Source: Promicromonospora iranensis
GTDB lineage: Bacteria; Actinomycetota; Actinomycetes; Actinomycetales; Cellulomonadaceae
NCBI RefSeq assembly: GCF_028994775.1
Contig: NZ_JAJQMN010000017.1
Span: forward strand, 30,521 to 94,520
Reading direction: 5' to 3'
Length of the DNA stretch: 64,000 nt
The notes under the pieces are model-generated. The model worked only from the letters and a program-made list of their open reading frames with translations, searched no databases and was not told the DNA's origin. The translations under genes and the position numbers were made by a program. The first letter of the stretch is position 1; each line of letters begins with the position of its first letter. Shown piece after piece: positions 43,316 to 51,727 of the stretch.

Positions 43316-44347
43316 ATGGATGCCGGGCGCTCACCGAGGTCGATAGTCCCCCTCTACGACTGGATGAACAGGGTCCCGGGCGGGCTCATGCTCATCCCGC
43401 TCGTCCTCGGCTCGATAGTGGGGACGTTCTTCCCGGGCTTCCTCGAGCTGGGCTCGTTCACCACCGCGCTGTTCAAGGATTCGGCGCTGCCACTGATCGC
43501 CGTCCTGATCTTCGCGACCGGGATGCAGATCACCGCCCGCACCTCCGGGCCGGTCCTGGCCGCGACGGGGACGCTGCTCCTGACGAAGTCCCTGATCCCC
43601 GCGGCGCTGGTCGCCCTGGCGGGCAGCATCTTCGGCATCGAGGGTTTCCTCGGCGTCTCGATCCTGGCCCTCATGGCCACCGTGGACAACAGCAACGGCG
43701 GCCTGTGGCTCGCCTTCACCGGCAAGTACGGCGACGCCCGTGACCGTGGTGCCTACATGGCCTCGGCCCTGAACGACGGTCCGTTCATCTCGATGCTCTT
43801 CCTCGGCGCCTCCGGGCTGGCGGACATCCCGCTGACGGCTTTCCTCGCGGCGATCATCCCGCTGGTGCTCGGCTTCGTCGTCGGCAACCTGGACCCGCGG
43901 TGGACCGAGATCATGCGCCCGGTGCCGAACATCGTCATCCCGTTCTTCGCGTTCGCCCTCGGCACCGGGATCGACCTGCGCGACGTCGTGTCCGGCGGGG
44001 CGAGCGGCATCCTCGTCGGCGTCATCGCCGTCGCCCTGACCGCGGCGCTCACCTACTCGGGCTACCGGTTCATCCTGCGCCGCGGCGCGAAGTCGGGCGT
44101 CGCCATCGCCTCGGCGACGACGGCGGGCAACGCCGTCGCCACGCCGGCGATCATCGGCGCGATCGACCCCTCGTTCGAGCCGTACGTCGCGGTGGCGACG
44201 GCCCAGGTCGCGTCGGCGGTCCTGGTCAGCGCGATCCTCGCGCCGCTCATCGCGACCATGGTCCTCAAGCGGCAGGGTGGCCTCACCCCGGCGGACGACG
44301 CCGAGCCCACGCCTGCCGCCGCGACCGAGGAACGCGGCACGGCATGA
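43316..44347 (+). CDS. kdgT: KdgT-family sugar-acid permease
   Basis: The 343-residue transporter has about ten helices and matches the 2-keto-3-deoxygluconate permease family: RVPGGLMLIPLVLGSIVGTF, ALMATVDNSNGGLWLAF and FALGTGIDLRDVVSGG. The downstream kinase and PdxA2-like dehydrogenase suggest that it imports a four-carbon acid sugar such as threonate or erythronate (inference). ATG at 43316 follows GAGAGG. First gene of a four-gene operon. Confidence 0.9.
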   Translation: MDAGRSPRSIVPLYDWMNRVPGGLMLIPLVLGSIVGTFFPGFLELGSFTTALFKDSALPLIAVLIFATGMQITARTSGPVLAATGTLLLTKSLIPAALVALAGSIFGIEGFLGVSILALMATVDNSNGGLWLAFTGKYGDARDRGAYMASALNDGPFISMLFLGASGLADIPLTAFLAAIIPLVLGFVVGNLDPRWTEIMRPVPNIVIPFFAFALGTGIDLRDVVSGGASGILVGVIAVALTAALTYSGYRFILRRGAKSGVAIASATTAGNAVATPAIIGAIDPSFEPYVAVATAQVASAVLVSAILAPLIATMVLKRQGGLTPADDAEPTPAAATEERGTA

Positions 44348-45654
44348 GCCAGGACGCCATGAACGAGCCCGACACGACCCGGGACACGGTCGGCGTCGTC
44401 GCCGACGACCTCACCGGAGCGGGCGACTGCGTGGTGCAGTTCGCCCGCGCCGGGTGGCGCAGCCACCTGGCGCTCGGCCAGGCCCTGCCGGCAGGCGAGC
44501 GGACGGCGGTCGCCGTGGTCACCGACGCCCGCCCGCTCGACGACGACGACGCCGCGCGGGCCACCGCCGACGCCGTCCGCTCGCTGGCGTCGGCGGGCTC
44601 ACAGCGGCTCTACGTGAAGATCGACTCGACGATGCGCGGGAGCGTCGCCGGACAGGTCGCCGGGGCGCTGGCCGCCTGGCGCGATCAGGTGCCCGGCGCG
44701 TTCGCCGTCGTCTGCCCGAGCTATCCGGCGCTGCGCCGCACGGTCAGCGGCGGCGTCCTGCTGGTCGACGGCGCGCCTGTCGCCACCACCGCGGCCGGCC
44801 ACGACCCCGTCACCCCGGTCCAGGACAGCGACCTGACCACCCTCCTGCCCGGCTCCGTCCTCGTCTCCGCCGACGGTGACGCGCGCACCCTCGCGCTCCG
44901 CCTCGCCGAGGCCGGCGAGGTCGCGGGCACGGTGGTGGTCGACGCCGTCGAGGACACCGACCTGGAGCACCTGGCCGACGCGGTCGCCCTGCTCGGCGCC
45001 CTCGCGGTCCCGGTCGGTTCGGCCGGCCTCGCGGGCGCGCTCGCGCCGCGGTGGAACGGCGGAGGCGAACGGCCCGAGCCGCCGCGTGTCGCCGTCGACC
45101 GGGCGCTCGTGGTGCTCAGCTCCCTGAACGAGGTCTCCCGCGAGCAGGCCGACGAGCTCCTGCGGGCCGAACCAGGCACACAGGTGCTGGTGCCGGACCC
45201 CGCCGTCGGGGCACACGAGGCGGTCACGTCGTGGCTCGCCGGTCTCGGTCCGGGGACCCGGCCCGTGACGGTCCTCGTGCGCACCCCGGAGCCGGACCCC
45301 GAGCCGGCAGCCAAGCCGACAGCACGGCCCGCCCCGGCCGGCCGCGAGCGCGCCGCGCAGGCCGCGGACGCGCTGGCGGAGCTGGTCGCCGCGGTCACGG
45401 CCCGGACCCACCCGGACGCGATAGTCCTCATCGGCGGGGACGGTGCCCGCGCCGTCCTCGCCCGCCTCGGCGCCCGCAGCGTGCAGGTCGCCGGGTCGGT
45501 GGCGGAGGGCGTCCCCCTCGGCCACCTCGAGGGCGGGCCGTCCGACGGCACCGTCGTCGTGACGAAGGCCGGCGGGTTCGGCACCCCACGGACCGTCGTC
45601 GACGTCCTCGCGAACCTGAGGTCGTACTGTTCCCACCAGGAGGTAAACCCTTGA
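44344..45654 (+). CDS. DUF1537 four-carbon acid sugar kinase
   Basis: The 436-residue protein has the DUF1537 signature: VADDLTGAGDCVVQFARAG (substrate-binding Asp residues), KIDSTMRGSVAGQVAGAL and the C-terminal nucleotide-binding VLIGGDGARAVLARLG and TVVVTKAGGFG. The family phosphorylates D-threonate or erythronate at O4. With the next gene it forms the known DtnK-PdxA2 type pathway leading to dihydroxyacetone phosphate; D-threonate is the likeliest substrate. Start ATG 44344 overlaps the kdgT stop (ATGA). Confidence 0.9.
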   Translation: MSQDAMNEPDTTRDTVGVVADDLTGAGDCVVQFARAGWRSHLALGQALPAGERTAVAVVTDARPLDDDDAARATADAVRSLASAGSQRLYVKIDSTMRGSVAGQVAGALAAWRDQVPGAFAVVCPSYPALRRTVSGGVLLVDGAPVATTAAGHDPVTPVQDSDLTTLLPGSVLVSADGDARTLALRLAEAGEVAGTVVVDAVEDTDLEHLADAVALLGALAVPVGSAGLAGALAPRWNGGGERPEPPRVAVDRALVVLSSLNEVSREQADELLRAEPGTQVLVPDPAVGAHEAVTSWLAGLGPGTRPVTVLVRTPEPDPEPAAKPTARPAPAGRERAAQAADALAELVAAVTARTHPDAIVLIGGDGARAVLARLGARSVQVAGSVAEGVPLGHLEGGPSDGTVVVTKAGGFGTPRTVVDVLANLRSYCSHQEVNP

Positions 45655-46682
45655 GCATCCCCACTCTCGCCGTCACCCTCGGCGACGTCGCAGGCATCGG
45701 ACCGGAGATCACGGCCAAGGCCCTGCTCGGCCACGACGACCTGCGCGCACGCTGCGTCCCCGTGGTCGTCGGCGACGAGGGCGCCATGCGCCGGGCCGTG
45801 TCCGCGCTCGGTGCCGACCCCACCACCGTCCGCGTGATCGGGTCCCCGGACGAGGCCACGAACACCCCGGGCACCATCGAGCTGCTCCAGACCGGGCCGT
45901 CGCTCGCGGACGTCCCGGTCGGTGAGCTCAGCGCCGCGGCCGGCGACGGCGCCTACCGGTTCGTCGTCGAGGCCTGCCGCCTGGCCCGCGAGGGCAAGGT
46001 CGACGGCATCGTCACCCCGCCGCTGAACAAGGCGGCCATGCACGCCGGCGGGCACAAGTGGCCGGGACACACGGAGCTCCTCGCGCACGAGTTCGGGGTC
46101 ATGAACTTCTCGCTGGTGCTCTCCGCGGGCGACCTCTACTTCTTCCACCTCACGACGCACGTCTCGCTGCGCCAGGCGATCGAGGACATCACGCCGGAGC
46201 GCACCCGCAACGTCCTGGACCTCGCGGGCGCCTTCACCGCCGCGCTCAGCCGGCCCGACGAGGCGATCGGCCTGGCGGGCCTCAACCCGCACGCCGGAGA
46301 GAACCGCCTGTTCGGCGACGAGGACGCCGACATCCTGGCTCCCGCCGTCGAGGAGGCCCGTGCCCGCGGCATCAACGCCCACGGCCCGCTGCCCGCCGAC
46401 GCCCTCATCCCCGCGGCCGTCAAGGGGAAGTGGAACATGGTCATCGCCTGCTACCACGACCAGGGCCACGCCCCCTTCAAGGCGGTCTACGGCGACGACG
46501 GCGTGAACATCACCGTCGGCCTGCCCGTCGTGCGGGTCTCCGTGGACCACGGCACCGCCTTCGACATCGCCGGCCAGGGCATCGCCCGGGAGGCCAGCCT
46601 CGTGCTCGCGATCGAGCGGGCCGCCGAGCTCGCGCCCGGCTGGGACCACGTGTGGCAGACGGCGCAGAAGACGGCGAGCTGA
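45651..46682 (+). CDS. pdxA2: PdxA2-like 4-phospho-acid-sugar dehydrogenase
   Basis: The 343-residue NAD-dependent dehydrogenase belongs to the PdxA family: LAVTLGDVAGIGPEITAKAL, metal-binding HKWPGHTELLAH and CYHDQGHAPFK. Next to a DUF1537 kinase it most likely oxidises 4-phospho-D-threonate with decarboxylation to dihydroxyacetone phosphate, and is not the vitamin B6 enzyme. It starts with TTG at 45651, six bases after a perfect AGGAGGT, and overlaps the kinase stop (TTGA). Confidence 0.9.
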   Translation: MSIPTLAVTLGDVAGIGPEITAKALLGHDDLRARCVPVVVGDEGAMRRAVSALGADPTTVRVIGSPDEATNTPGTIELLQTGPSLADVPVGELSAAAGDGAYRFVVEACRLAREGKVDGIVTPPLNKAAMHAGGHKWPGHTELLAHEFGVMNFSLVLSAGDLYFFHLTTHVSLRQAIEDITPERTRNVLDLAGAFTAALSRPDEAIGLAGLNPHAGENRLFGDEDADILAPAVEEARARGINAHGPLPADALIPAAVKGKWNMVIACYHDQGHAPFKAVYGDDGVNITVGLPVVRVSVDHGTAFDIAGQGIAREASLVLAIERAAELAPGWDHVWQTAQKTAS

Positions 46683-46684
46683 CG

Positions 46685-47563
46685 GTGGCGCTCCCGGGAC
46701 CGGACGGCACGCCGCTCCACCGCAAGCTCAGCAGCGAGCTGCGCGCGCAGATCCTCGGCCGCGCGCTCGCCCCGGGCGCGCAGGTGCCCACCGAGGCCGA
46801 GCTGCAGGAACGCTACGGGGTCTCCCGCTCGGTGGTCCGGCAGGCACTGGCCGCGCTGGAGCAGGAGGGCCTCGTGGAGCGGCGGCGGGGCCGGGGCACC
46901 ACCGTCCGGGAGCGGGGCGAGCTCCACCGCCTCGTGCAGCGCGTCCCGGGGCTCTCGACCCAGGTCGAGGACGGCGGGGTGCACGTCAGCACCCAGGTGC
47001 TCGAGCTCGGCCCCGAGCCGGCCTCGGAGGCCACCGGCGCGCTCGGCTCGGGCCGGGTGCTGCGCATGCGACGGCTGCGCAGCGCCGGCGGGGAGCCGCT
47101 CGCCGTCATCGAGACGTGGCTGCCCGAGGAGTTCGGGGACCTGACGGCCGAGGAGCTGACCGACGCCTCCCTGCACGCCACGATCCGACGCCGGTTCGGC
47201 ACCCGGATCGTGGCCGGCAAGCGTCAGGTCCGCGCGGTGGGGGCCGACACGGAGACCGCCGAGCTGCTCCAGGTGCCGGTCGGGACGCCGGCGCTCCTGC
47301 TGGAGGGCACGAGCACCGACGAGGCGGCGCGACCGGTCGAGGTGTTCCGCACGTGGCACCGGGCCGACCGGGTCGTCTTCGACATCAACGTGGTCCGGGA
47401 GCCTGACGCCACCGGCCCGGGTGACGCCTTCACAGGGCTGCGAGCCCAGGCGACGCCGACCCCGGACGCCGGGGGCACAGCAGGTCTCCGCGCCCGCCTG
47501 AACGCCCTCGCCCGCGAGATGCTCGACCTGTCGCAGCAGCTGGAGCGTGCCGATCACCGGTGA
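46685..47563 (+). CDS. GntR-family (HutC/UTRA) regulator
   Basis: The 292-residue protein has a GntR winged helix (LRAQILGRALAPGAQVPTEA, YGVSRSVVRQALAALEQEGL, GRGTTV) and a UTRA effector domain (about 90-240). It presumably represses the acid-sugar operon in which it is the last gene and responds to a pathway intermediate. GTG at 46685 lies two bases after the pdxA2 stop; an extended C-terminal tail after the UTRA domain ends in LNALAREMLDLSQQLERA, a possible coiled coil. Confidence 0.88.
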   Translation: MALPGPDGTPLHRKLSSELRAQILGRALAPGAQVPTEAELQERYGVSRSVVRQALAALEQEGLVERRRGRGTTVRERGELHRLVQRVPGLSTQVEDGGVHVSTQVLELGPEPASEATGALGSGRVLRMRRLRSAGGEPLAVIETWLPEEFGDLTAEELTDASLHATIRRRFGTRIVAGKRQVRAVGADTETAELLQVPVGTPALLLEGTSTDEAARPVEVFRTWHRADRVVFDINVVREPDATGPGDAFTGLRAQATPTPDAGGTAGLRARLNALAREMLDLSQQLERADHR

Positions 47564-47577
47564 GCCGCACGGCCCGG

Positions 47578-48492
47578 TCAGGTGGTCCGCGAGCCCACCA
47601 GGCGCCGGGTCTCCTCCGCGATCGTCGGCCAGACCACGGGCGGCAGGTCGTGGCCGATGCCGTCGAGGATCACCAGCTTCGCGCCCCGGATCGCGCGCGC
47701 CACGTCGCGGGCCGCCGACGTCCGGATGAGCGGGTCGTCCTCGCCCTGCAGCACGAGCGTCGGCGCCTGGATCTCGCGCAGCCGCGGGCCCTGCCACCTC
47801 GCGTGCAGCTGGCGGCCGATCCCGGCCATGTCCCGCGGGCCGGCCTCCAGCCCGCGCTCGATCCGCTCGCGGGCCGCCGCCTCGTCGCACGGGTTCGCCC
47901 GGGACGCCATCCCCTTCGCGATGGCCAGGGAGGCGGCGATGTCGCCCTCGCGGCCCGCCGGATACCGCTTCGTCGCGTTGCGCGCGACCAGACCGAACCG
48001 CACGTAGCGCAGCGCGCGGTACCCGACAGCGTCGCTCGGCGGGGCGTCGCACGAAACGAGCCCGAGCACCCGGTCGGGATGGCGCAGCGCGACCCGCTGC
48101 GCGACGATGCCACCCAGCGAGTGCCCGAACATCACCGCGCGGTCCCAGCCGACGGCGTCGAGCACCGCGACGGCGTCGTCAGCCAGGTCCTCCGCCGTAT
48201 AGGCGCCGGGGCCGAACAGCATGCGCCAGTACCCGCGCTGCACGGTGTCGCTGAACCGGGTGGACGCGCCGGTGTCACGCTGGTCGTATCGGATCACGTC
48301 GAAGCCCTGGTCCGCGAGGGCCCGGCAGAGGCCGTCCGGCCACCAGAACCGGGAGATCGCGAGGCCCATCATGAGCAGGAGCGGGACTCCCCCACGCTCC
48401 CCGAAGCGGTCGTAGGCAAGCTCGACGTCGCCGTTGCGCACGAACGTGGTCGGCGACCAGGTGTCTGTATCGGTCACCTGAACCATTGTCAT
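47578..48492 (-). CDS. alpha/beta-fold hydrolase
   Basis: The 304-residue protein has the nucleophile elbow GHSLGG (Ser about residue 132), the acid in LVLQGEDDPLIRTS and the His in ILDGIGHDLPP. Similar enzymes are annotated as epoxide hydrolase or haloperoxidase-like; the substrate is unknown. The frame is open to 48657, but the added part is His/Asp-rich shadow of the divergent gene, so I start at ATG 48492 (or 48486). It is transcribed toward the GntR gene. Confidence 0.9.
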   Translation of the reverse strand: MTMVQVTDTDTWSPTTFVRNGDVELAYDRFGERGGVPLLLMMGLAISRFWWPDGLCRALADQGFDVIRYDQRDTGASTRFSDTVQRGYWRMLFGPGAYTAEDLADDAVAVLDAVGWDRAVMFGHSLGGIVAQRVALRHPDRVLGLVSCDAPPSDAVGYRALRYVRFGLVARNATKRYPAGREGDIAASLAIAKGMASRANPCDEAAARERIERGLEAGPRDMAGIGRQLHARWQGPRLREIQAPTLVLQGEDDPLIRTSAARDVARAIRGAKLVILDGIGHDLPPVVWPTIAEETRRLVGSRTT

Positions 48493-48552
48493 ACGCGGTC
48501 GCGTCACTCGCTCGAGTTCGCCTCGGCGGGTGATTGCGATAGCCTCCGTGCC

Positions 48553-49017
48553 GTGCTCGTGATCTCGTTCCTTCGCTCGGCGGTCGCCGAGCCGGGGCGA
48601 CGCCTGAACGGCGCGCTGATGATCCTGATGGTCATCATCGGCGTGGTCACCATGCACTCGATGAGCGGGTCACCGACCTCGCACCACCACGGGCCGCACG
48701 ACGCCTCCACCGTCGTCGCGCAGGATGTGGCCGCCGCCGGCGGGATCGCGTTGCCCTCGGTCCCCGCCCCGGACAGCCCCGCGACGGTGAACGCCGCGGT
48801 TTCTGAGGGCGAGTGCCGCGACGGGTGCGGCGGGCACGACGCCGCCATGGCGATGTGCCTCATGATCCTCGTCGCGCTGCTCGCCCTCGTCGTGCCCGCA
48901 CGACGGTTCCTCTGGCGGGTCCTGCCCGCCTGGTCGGTGCCCGCACCCCGGGTGGCGGTCGACCTCCGCGCGCTCGCGGCTCCTTCCCTGCACGAGCTCT
49001 GCATCTCCCGGACGTAG
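48553..49017 (+). CDS. DUF6153-like small membrane protein with His/Met motifs
   Basis: The 154-residue protein has an N-terminal membrane helix (ALMILMVIIGVVTMHSM), a periplasmic stretch rich in His, Met and Cys (SHHHGPH, CRDGCGGHDAAMAMC) and a second helix. The metal-binding look and the DUF305/CopCD neighbours suggest copper handling at the membrane (inference). GTG at 48553 is 10-15 bases after GATAGCCT, a possible -10, so the mRNA may be leaderless. Confidence 0.65.
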   Translation: MLVISFLRSAVAEPGRRLNGALMILMVIIGVVTMHSMSGSPTSHHHGPHDASTVVAQDVAAAGGIALPSVPAPDSPATVNAAVSEGECRDGCGGHDAAMAMCLMILVALLALVVPARRFLWRVLPAWSVPAPRVAVDLRALAAPSLHELCISRT

Positions 49018-49024
49018 ACCCGGC

Positions 49025-49074
49025 GTCGACGCGCACCGCGTCGACCCGGCCAGCGCGACCACGCACCGTGGTCG
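49025..49074 (+). repeat. two tandem short hairpins with CAC loops
   Basis: GTCGACGCG-CAC-CGCGTCGAC (49025-49045) and CGACCACG-CAC-CGTGGTCG (49056-49074) are perfect hairpins with 9-bp and 8-bp stems and the same three-base loop. They stand between DUF6153 and DUF305 and may attenuate or stabilise the transcript. Confidence 0.7.
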
Positions 49075-49123
49075 TGCCGGTCAGTGCTACCCCGATGAGC
49101 TGAACGAGCTAGAGGAAGAACCG

Positions 49124-49717
49124 ATGAAGCGCACCCTTCTGTCCGCAGTCGTCCTGGCCGGAGCACTCGCCCTGGCGGGCTGCTCAGGCTCCGAGGAGCC
49201 GACGCCGCAGGACACGTCCACCGTCGCCGACCCGGGATCCGGGTCCGGCGAGTCCGGCACGCACAACGACGCGGACGTCATGTTCGCGCAGATGATGATC
49301 CCGCACCACGAGCAGGCGGTGGAGATGGCCGACGCCGTTCTCGCCAAGGACGGGACGAACCCGCAGGTCACCGAGCTGGCCACCGAGATCAAGGCCGCGC
49401 AGGCCCCGGAGATCGAGCAGCTCGCCCAGTGGCTCGACACGTGGGGTGCCGAGCGCACCTCCGAGCACGCCGGCCACGCCGGGATGAGCGGCATGATGTC
49501 GGAGGAGGACCTGCGTGCGCTCGACGCGGCCACGGCCCCGGAGAGCGACCGCCTGTTCCTCGAGCAGATGATCGCGCACCACCGTGGCGCGCTGGAGATG
49601 GCTCAGGAAGAGGTCGAGCAGGGCACCGACGCGAGCGCCGTCGAGATGGCGCAGACCATCGTCGAGACCCAGTCGTCCGAGATCGAGGCGATGGAGAATC
49701 TCCTCGCCTCGATGTGA
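49124..49717 (+). CDS. DUF305 lipoprotein
   Basis: The 197-residue protein has a lipoprotein signal peptide with lipobox LAGC (Cys20). The DUF305 domain follows as a ferritin-like four-helix bundle with paired motifs FAQMMIPHHEQAVEMAD and FLEQMIAHHRGALEMAQ. Between them lies a Met/His-rich linker (EHAGHAGMSGMM). DUF305 proteins are often linked to copper or silver, and the twin HH motifs could bind metal. ATG at 49124 follows GAGGAAG. Confidence 0.92.
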   Translation: MKRTLLSAVVLAGALALAGCSGSEEPTPQDTSTVADPGSGSGESGTHNDADVMFAQMMIPHHEQAVEMADAVLAKDGTNPQVTELATEIKAAQAPEIEQLAQWLDTWGAERTSEHAGHAGMSGMMSEEDLRALDAATAPESDRLFLEQMIAHHRGALEMAQEEVEQGTDASAVEMAQTIVETQSSEIEAMENLLASM

Positions 49718-49722
49718 CCGAT

Positions 49723-49757
49723 GGGTGGTGCGCCGGCGACGAGCCGGCGCACCACCC
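49723..49757 (+). terminator. 15-bp hairpin between DUF305 and copCD
   Basis: A perfect 15-bp stem (49723-49737 with 49743-49757) has a 5-nt loop GACGA. It begins five bases after the DUF305 stop and ends 18 bases before the CopCD start. Without a T-run it may work as a partial terminator that lowers CopCD expression, or as an mRNA 3'-end stabiliser. Confidence 0.6.
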
Positions 49758-49775
49758 GTCCGTGAGGAGCCAGAC

Positions 49776-51224
49776 ATGGTCCGACCTTCCTGGGTCGCGC
49801 GCGCCTCCGCCCGCTGGGTGGTCGGCCTGCTCGCGGCGCTCGTGCTGGCGACGTGGTGCGCACCGCCCGCCGCCGCGCACACCAAGCTGCAGTCGTCGGC
49901 GCCCGCCGCCGGCTCGACGTCCGACGGCCCGGTCGACGAGGTGGCGCTGACGTTCACCCTGCCGGTGACCTCCCTCGGCGACGGGATCGTCATCGCCGGC
50001 CCGGCGGGTACCGTCACGGCCGACGTCGCCACGGCCGAGGGCGGTCTCGTCCTCGTCGCGACGCCCGCCGAGCCGTTGGCTGCCGGCGACTACACGGTGA
50101 GGTGGACCGCCGCCGCCCAGGACGGACACCCGCTGGAGGGCACCTTCGGGTTCGCTGTCGCCGGGACCGGGACCGGGACCGGGACCGGGACCGACCCTGC
50201 ACCGTCCGAACCCGCGCCCGGCAAGCCGGAGGAGACGGCCGGCGGCAGCCCGCACACCGGCCACGAGGGTGACGGCGGCATGGACCACGACATGGGCCAT
50301 GACGCCGCCGAGATGGACAGCCCGGCGGCCGACGCCGCGGCGGTGGTCACGCGTGTGGGCAGCGCGGCGGCCCTCTGGGGCGGGCTCGTCGCAGCCGGTG
50401 CCCTGGTGTTCGCCGGTCTGGTGCTTCGCGGGCCGGACCGGGAGGACGTCCCGGTGGTGCTGCGGACGGTCCGCTGGACGGGGCCGCTGATCCTGGTGGG
50501 CCTGACGGTCCAGGTCGCGGCCGGATCGGTGCACCTGGCGCACGGCGACCTGGCCGCCGCGGTCTCGCCCACCTCGATCGCAGCCTCGCTCACCGGAACG
50601 ACCCGCTGGGCGCTCGGGCTCCAGGCCGTCGGCGCCACGGCGATCGCGGTCGGGGCCTGGCGCACGTTGCCGGGCTCGTGGTTGGCGATCCTGGGGAGCG
50701 TGCTCGTCGGCGCCGGGCACGTGCTCGGCGGCCACAGCAACACGGCCGAGCCACGCTGGGTGGTCGTGATCGCCGACGTCGCACACCTCGCGGCCGCGGC
50801 CACCTGGGTGGGCGGCGTCGTCGCGACGGTGATCCTGCTGCGCCAACGGCGCCGGGACGGACGGGCGCTCGACGCCGCGCTCCTCGGCGCCCGCTTCTCC
50901 GTCGTCGCCGCGGTCTCCGTGGCGGTGGTGGGCGCGGCGGGGGTGGTGCTGGCGGTCGAGATCCTGGACCGTCCGGCGCAGATCTGGGAGAGCGCCTGGG
51001 GCCTCCTCCTGCTCGCGAAGGTCGCCGTCGTCGCCGTCGTCGGGGCGATCGGCACGTACAACCACTTCCGGGTGGTCCCGAAGCTGGCGGCACGGCGCTC
51101 CAGGATCCGCAGCGCGCGCAAGGCGAGCAACCTGCTGCGGCGCAGCGCCGGACGCGAGACGTCGCTGATGGTGGTGATCGTGCTGATCACCGCCTGGCTG
51201 GTCGTGGCGTCCGTCGAGGGCTGA
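49776..51224 (+). CDS. CopC-CopD fusion copper resistance protein
   Basis: The 482-residue protein starts with a signal sequence ending in AAAHTKLQSSAPAAG, where the mature N-terminal His is the CopC copper ligand. The CopC domain runs to about residue 130 (VRWTAAAQDGHPLEGTFGFAV). A GT-repeat and a His/Met-rich linker (HTGHEGDGGMDHDMGHD) lead to an eight-helix CopD domain. It probably moves copper across the membrane or buffers it outside. It is the last gene of the DUF6153-DUF305-CopCD group. Confidence 0.92.
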   Translation: MVRPSWVARASARWVVGLLAALVLATWCAPPAAAHTKLQSSAPAAGSTSDGPVDEVALTFTLPVTSLGDGIVIAGPAGTVTADVATAEGGLVLVATPAEPLAAGDYTVRWTAAAQDGHPLEGTFGFAVAGTGTGTGTGTDPAPSEPAPGKPEETAGGSPHTGHEGDGGMDHDMGHDAAEMDSPAADAAAVVTRVGSAAALWGGLVAAGALVFAGLVLRGPDREDVPVVLRTVRWTGPLILVGLTVQVAAGSVHLAHGDLAAAVSPTSIAASLTGTTRWALGLQAVGATAIAVGAWRTLPGSWLAILGSVLVGAGHVLGGHSNTAEPRWVVVIADVAHLAAAATWVGGVVATVILLRQRRRDGRALDAALLGARFSVVAAVSVAVVGAAGVVLAVEILDRPAQIWESAWGLLLLAKVAVVAVVGAIGTYNHFRVVPKLAARRSRIRSARKASNLLRRSAGRETSLMVVIVLITAWLVVASVEG

Positions 51225-51230
51225 GCCCTC

Positions 51231-51291
51231 GCGCTCCGGCTGTGTTGCCCGCAGTGGACAATGTCGACGCACAGCAACACAGCTGGAGCGC
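51231..51291. repeat. 18-bp inverted repeat downstream of copCD
   Basis: Arms at 51231-51248 and 51274-51291 are complementary except for one base, separated by 25 bp. The arm contains GCTGTGTTGC. It may terminate CopCD transcription, but the long spacer and its position just before a truncated reading frame also fit the edge of an old rearrangement. Confidence 0.6.
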
Positions 51292-51310
51292 ACAGGCACA
51301 AGGAGGCCCA

Positions 51311-51541
51311 GTGAGCACCACGCGGGAACCTCACGCCCACAAGCAGGTCGACAGCCGCTTCCTGCCGATGTTCGCCACCGGCGATCGGCCTACCAGCTGT
51401 CAGTGCGTGACCTTGAGCCCGATCACACAGCCGATCAGGCCGAGTATCAGCAGCACGCGGACGACGGAGACGGGTTCGGCGCCGGTGGCCATGGCCCAGG
51501 CGACGGTGGTCGCCGCCCCGATGCCCACCCATACGGCGTAG
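51311..51541 (+). pseudogene. 5' fragment of an unidentified gene
   Basis: A GTG preceded by a perfect AAGGAGG starts a frame whose first 30 residues look genuine (STTREPHAHKQVDSRFLPMF, then ATGDRPTSC). The rest runs through the antisense of the Gdx gene and ends at 51541. Good initiation signals without a body suggest that the gene was cut when the gdx region arrived or was rearranged. I cannot name the parent family. Confidence 0.4.
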
Positions 51542-51714
51542 GCGGTACCCACGGGCAGGTCGCGCATGGCGAACGCGAGGCCGCCCATGCTCGCGACCAG
51601 GGCAACCCCGAAGACGATGGTCGGTCCGACGTTCTGGAACCCTTCGGAACGGCCGAGGGCGGTGGCCCAGACGGCTTCGAGAAGGCCGGAGACGACAAGG
51701 ACGATCCAGGACAT
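51400..51714 (-). CDS. gdx: SMR-family guanidinium exporter Gdx (SugE type)
   Basis: The 104-residue protein has four helices and the conserved Glu of helix 1 in SGLLEAVWATALGRSEGF. The SugE/Gdx subgroup signature DLPVGTAYAVWVGIGA follows in helix 3, and LGLIGCVIGLKVTH ends helix 4. Gdx exchanges guanidinium for protons. The start ATG 51714 lies six bases after GAGGGAG. The guanidine-III riboswitch immediately upstream confirms the substrate; a single-gene dimeric Gdx is expected since no partner gene is present. Confidence 0.93.
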   Translation of the reverse strand: MSWIVLVVSGLLEAVWATALGRSEGFQNVGPTIVFGVALVASMGGLAFAMRDLPVGTAYAVWVGIGAATTVAWAMATGAEPVSVVRVLLILGLIGCVIGLKVTH

Positions 51715-51727
51715 GGTGTGCTCCCTC

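Noticed and set aside
45651..46682. Vitamin B6 biosynthesis enzyme PdxA
   Set aside because: The DUF1537 kinase and KdgT neighbours place it in acid-sugar catabolism; no other pyridoxal genes are present.
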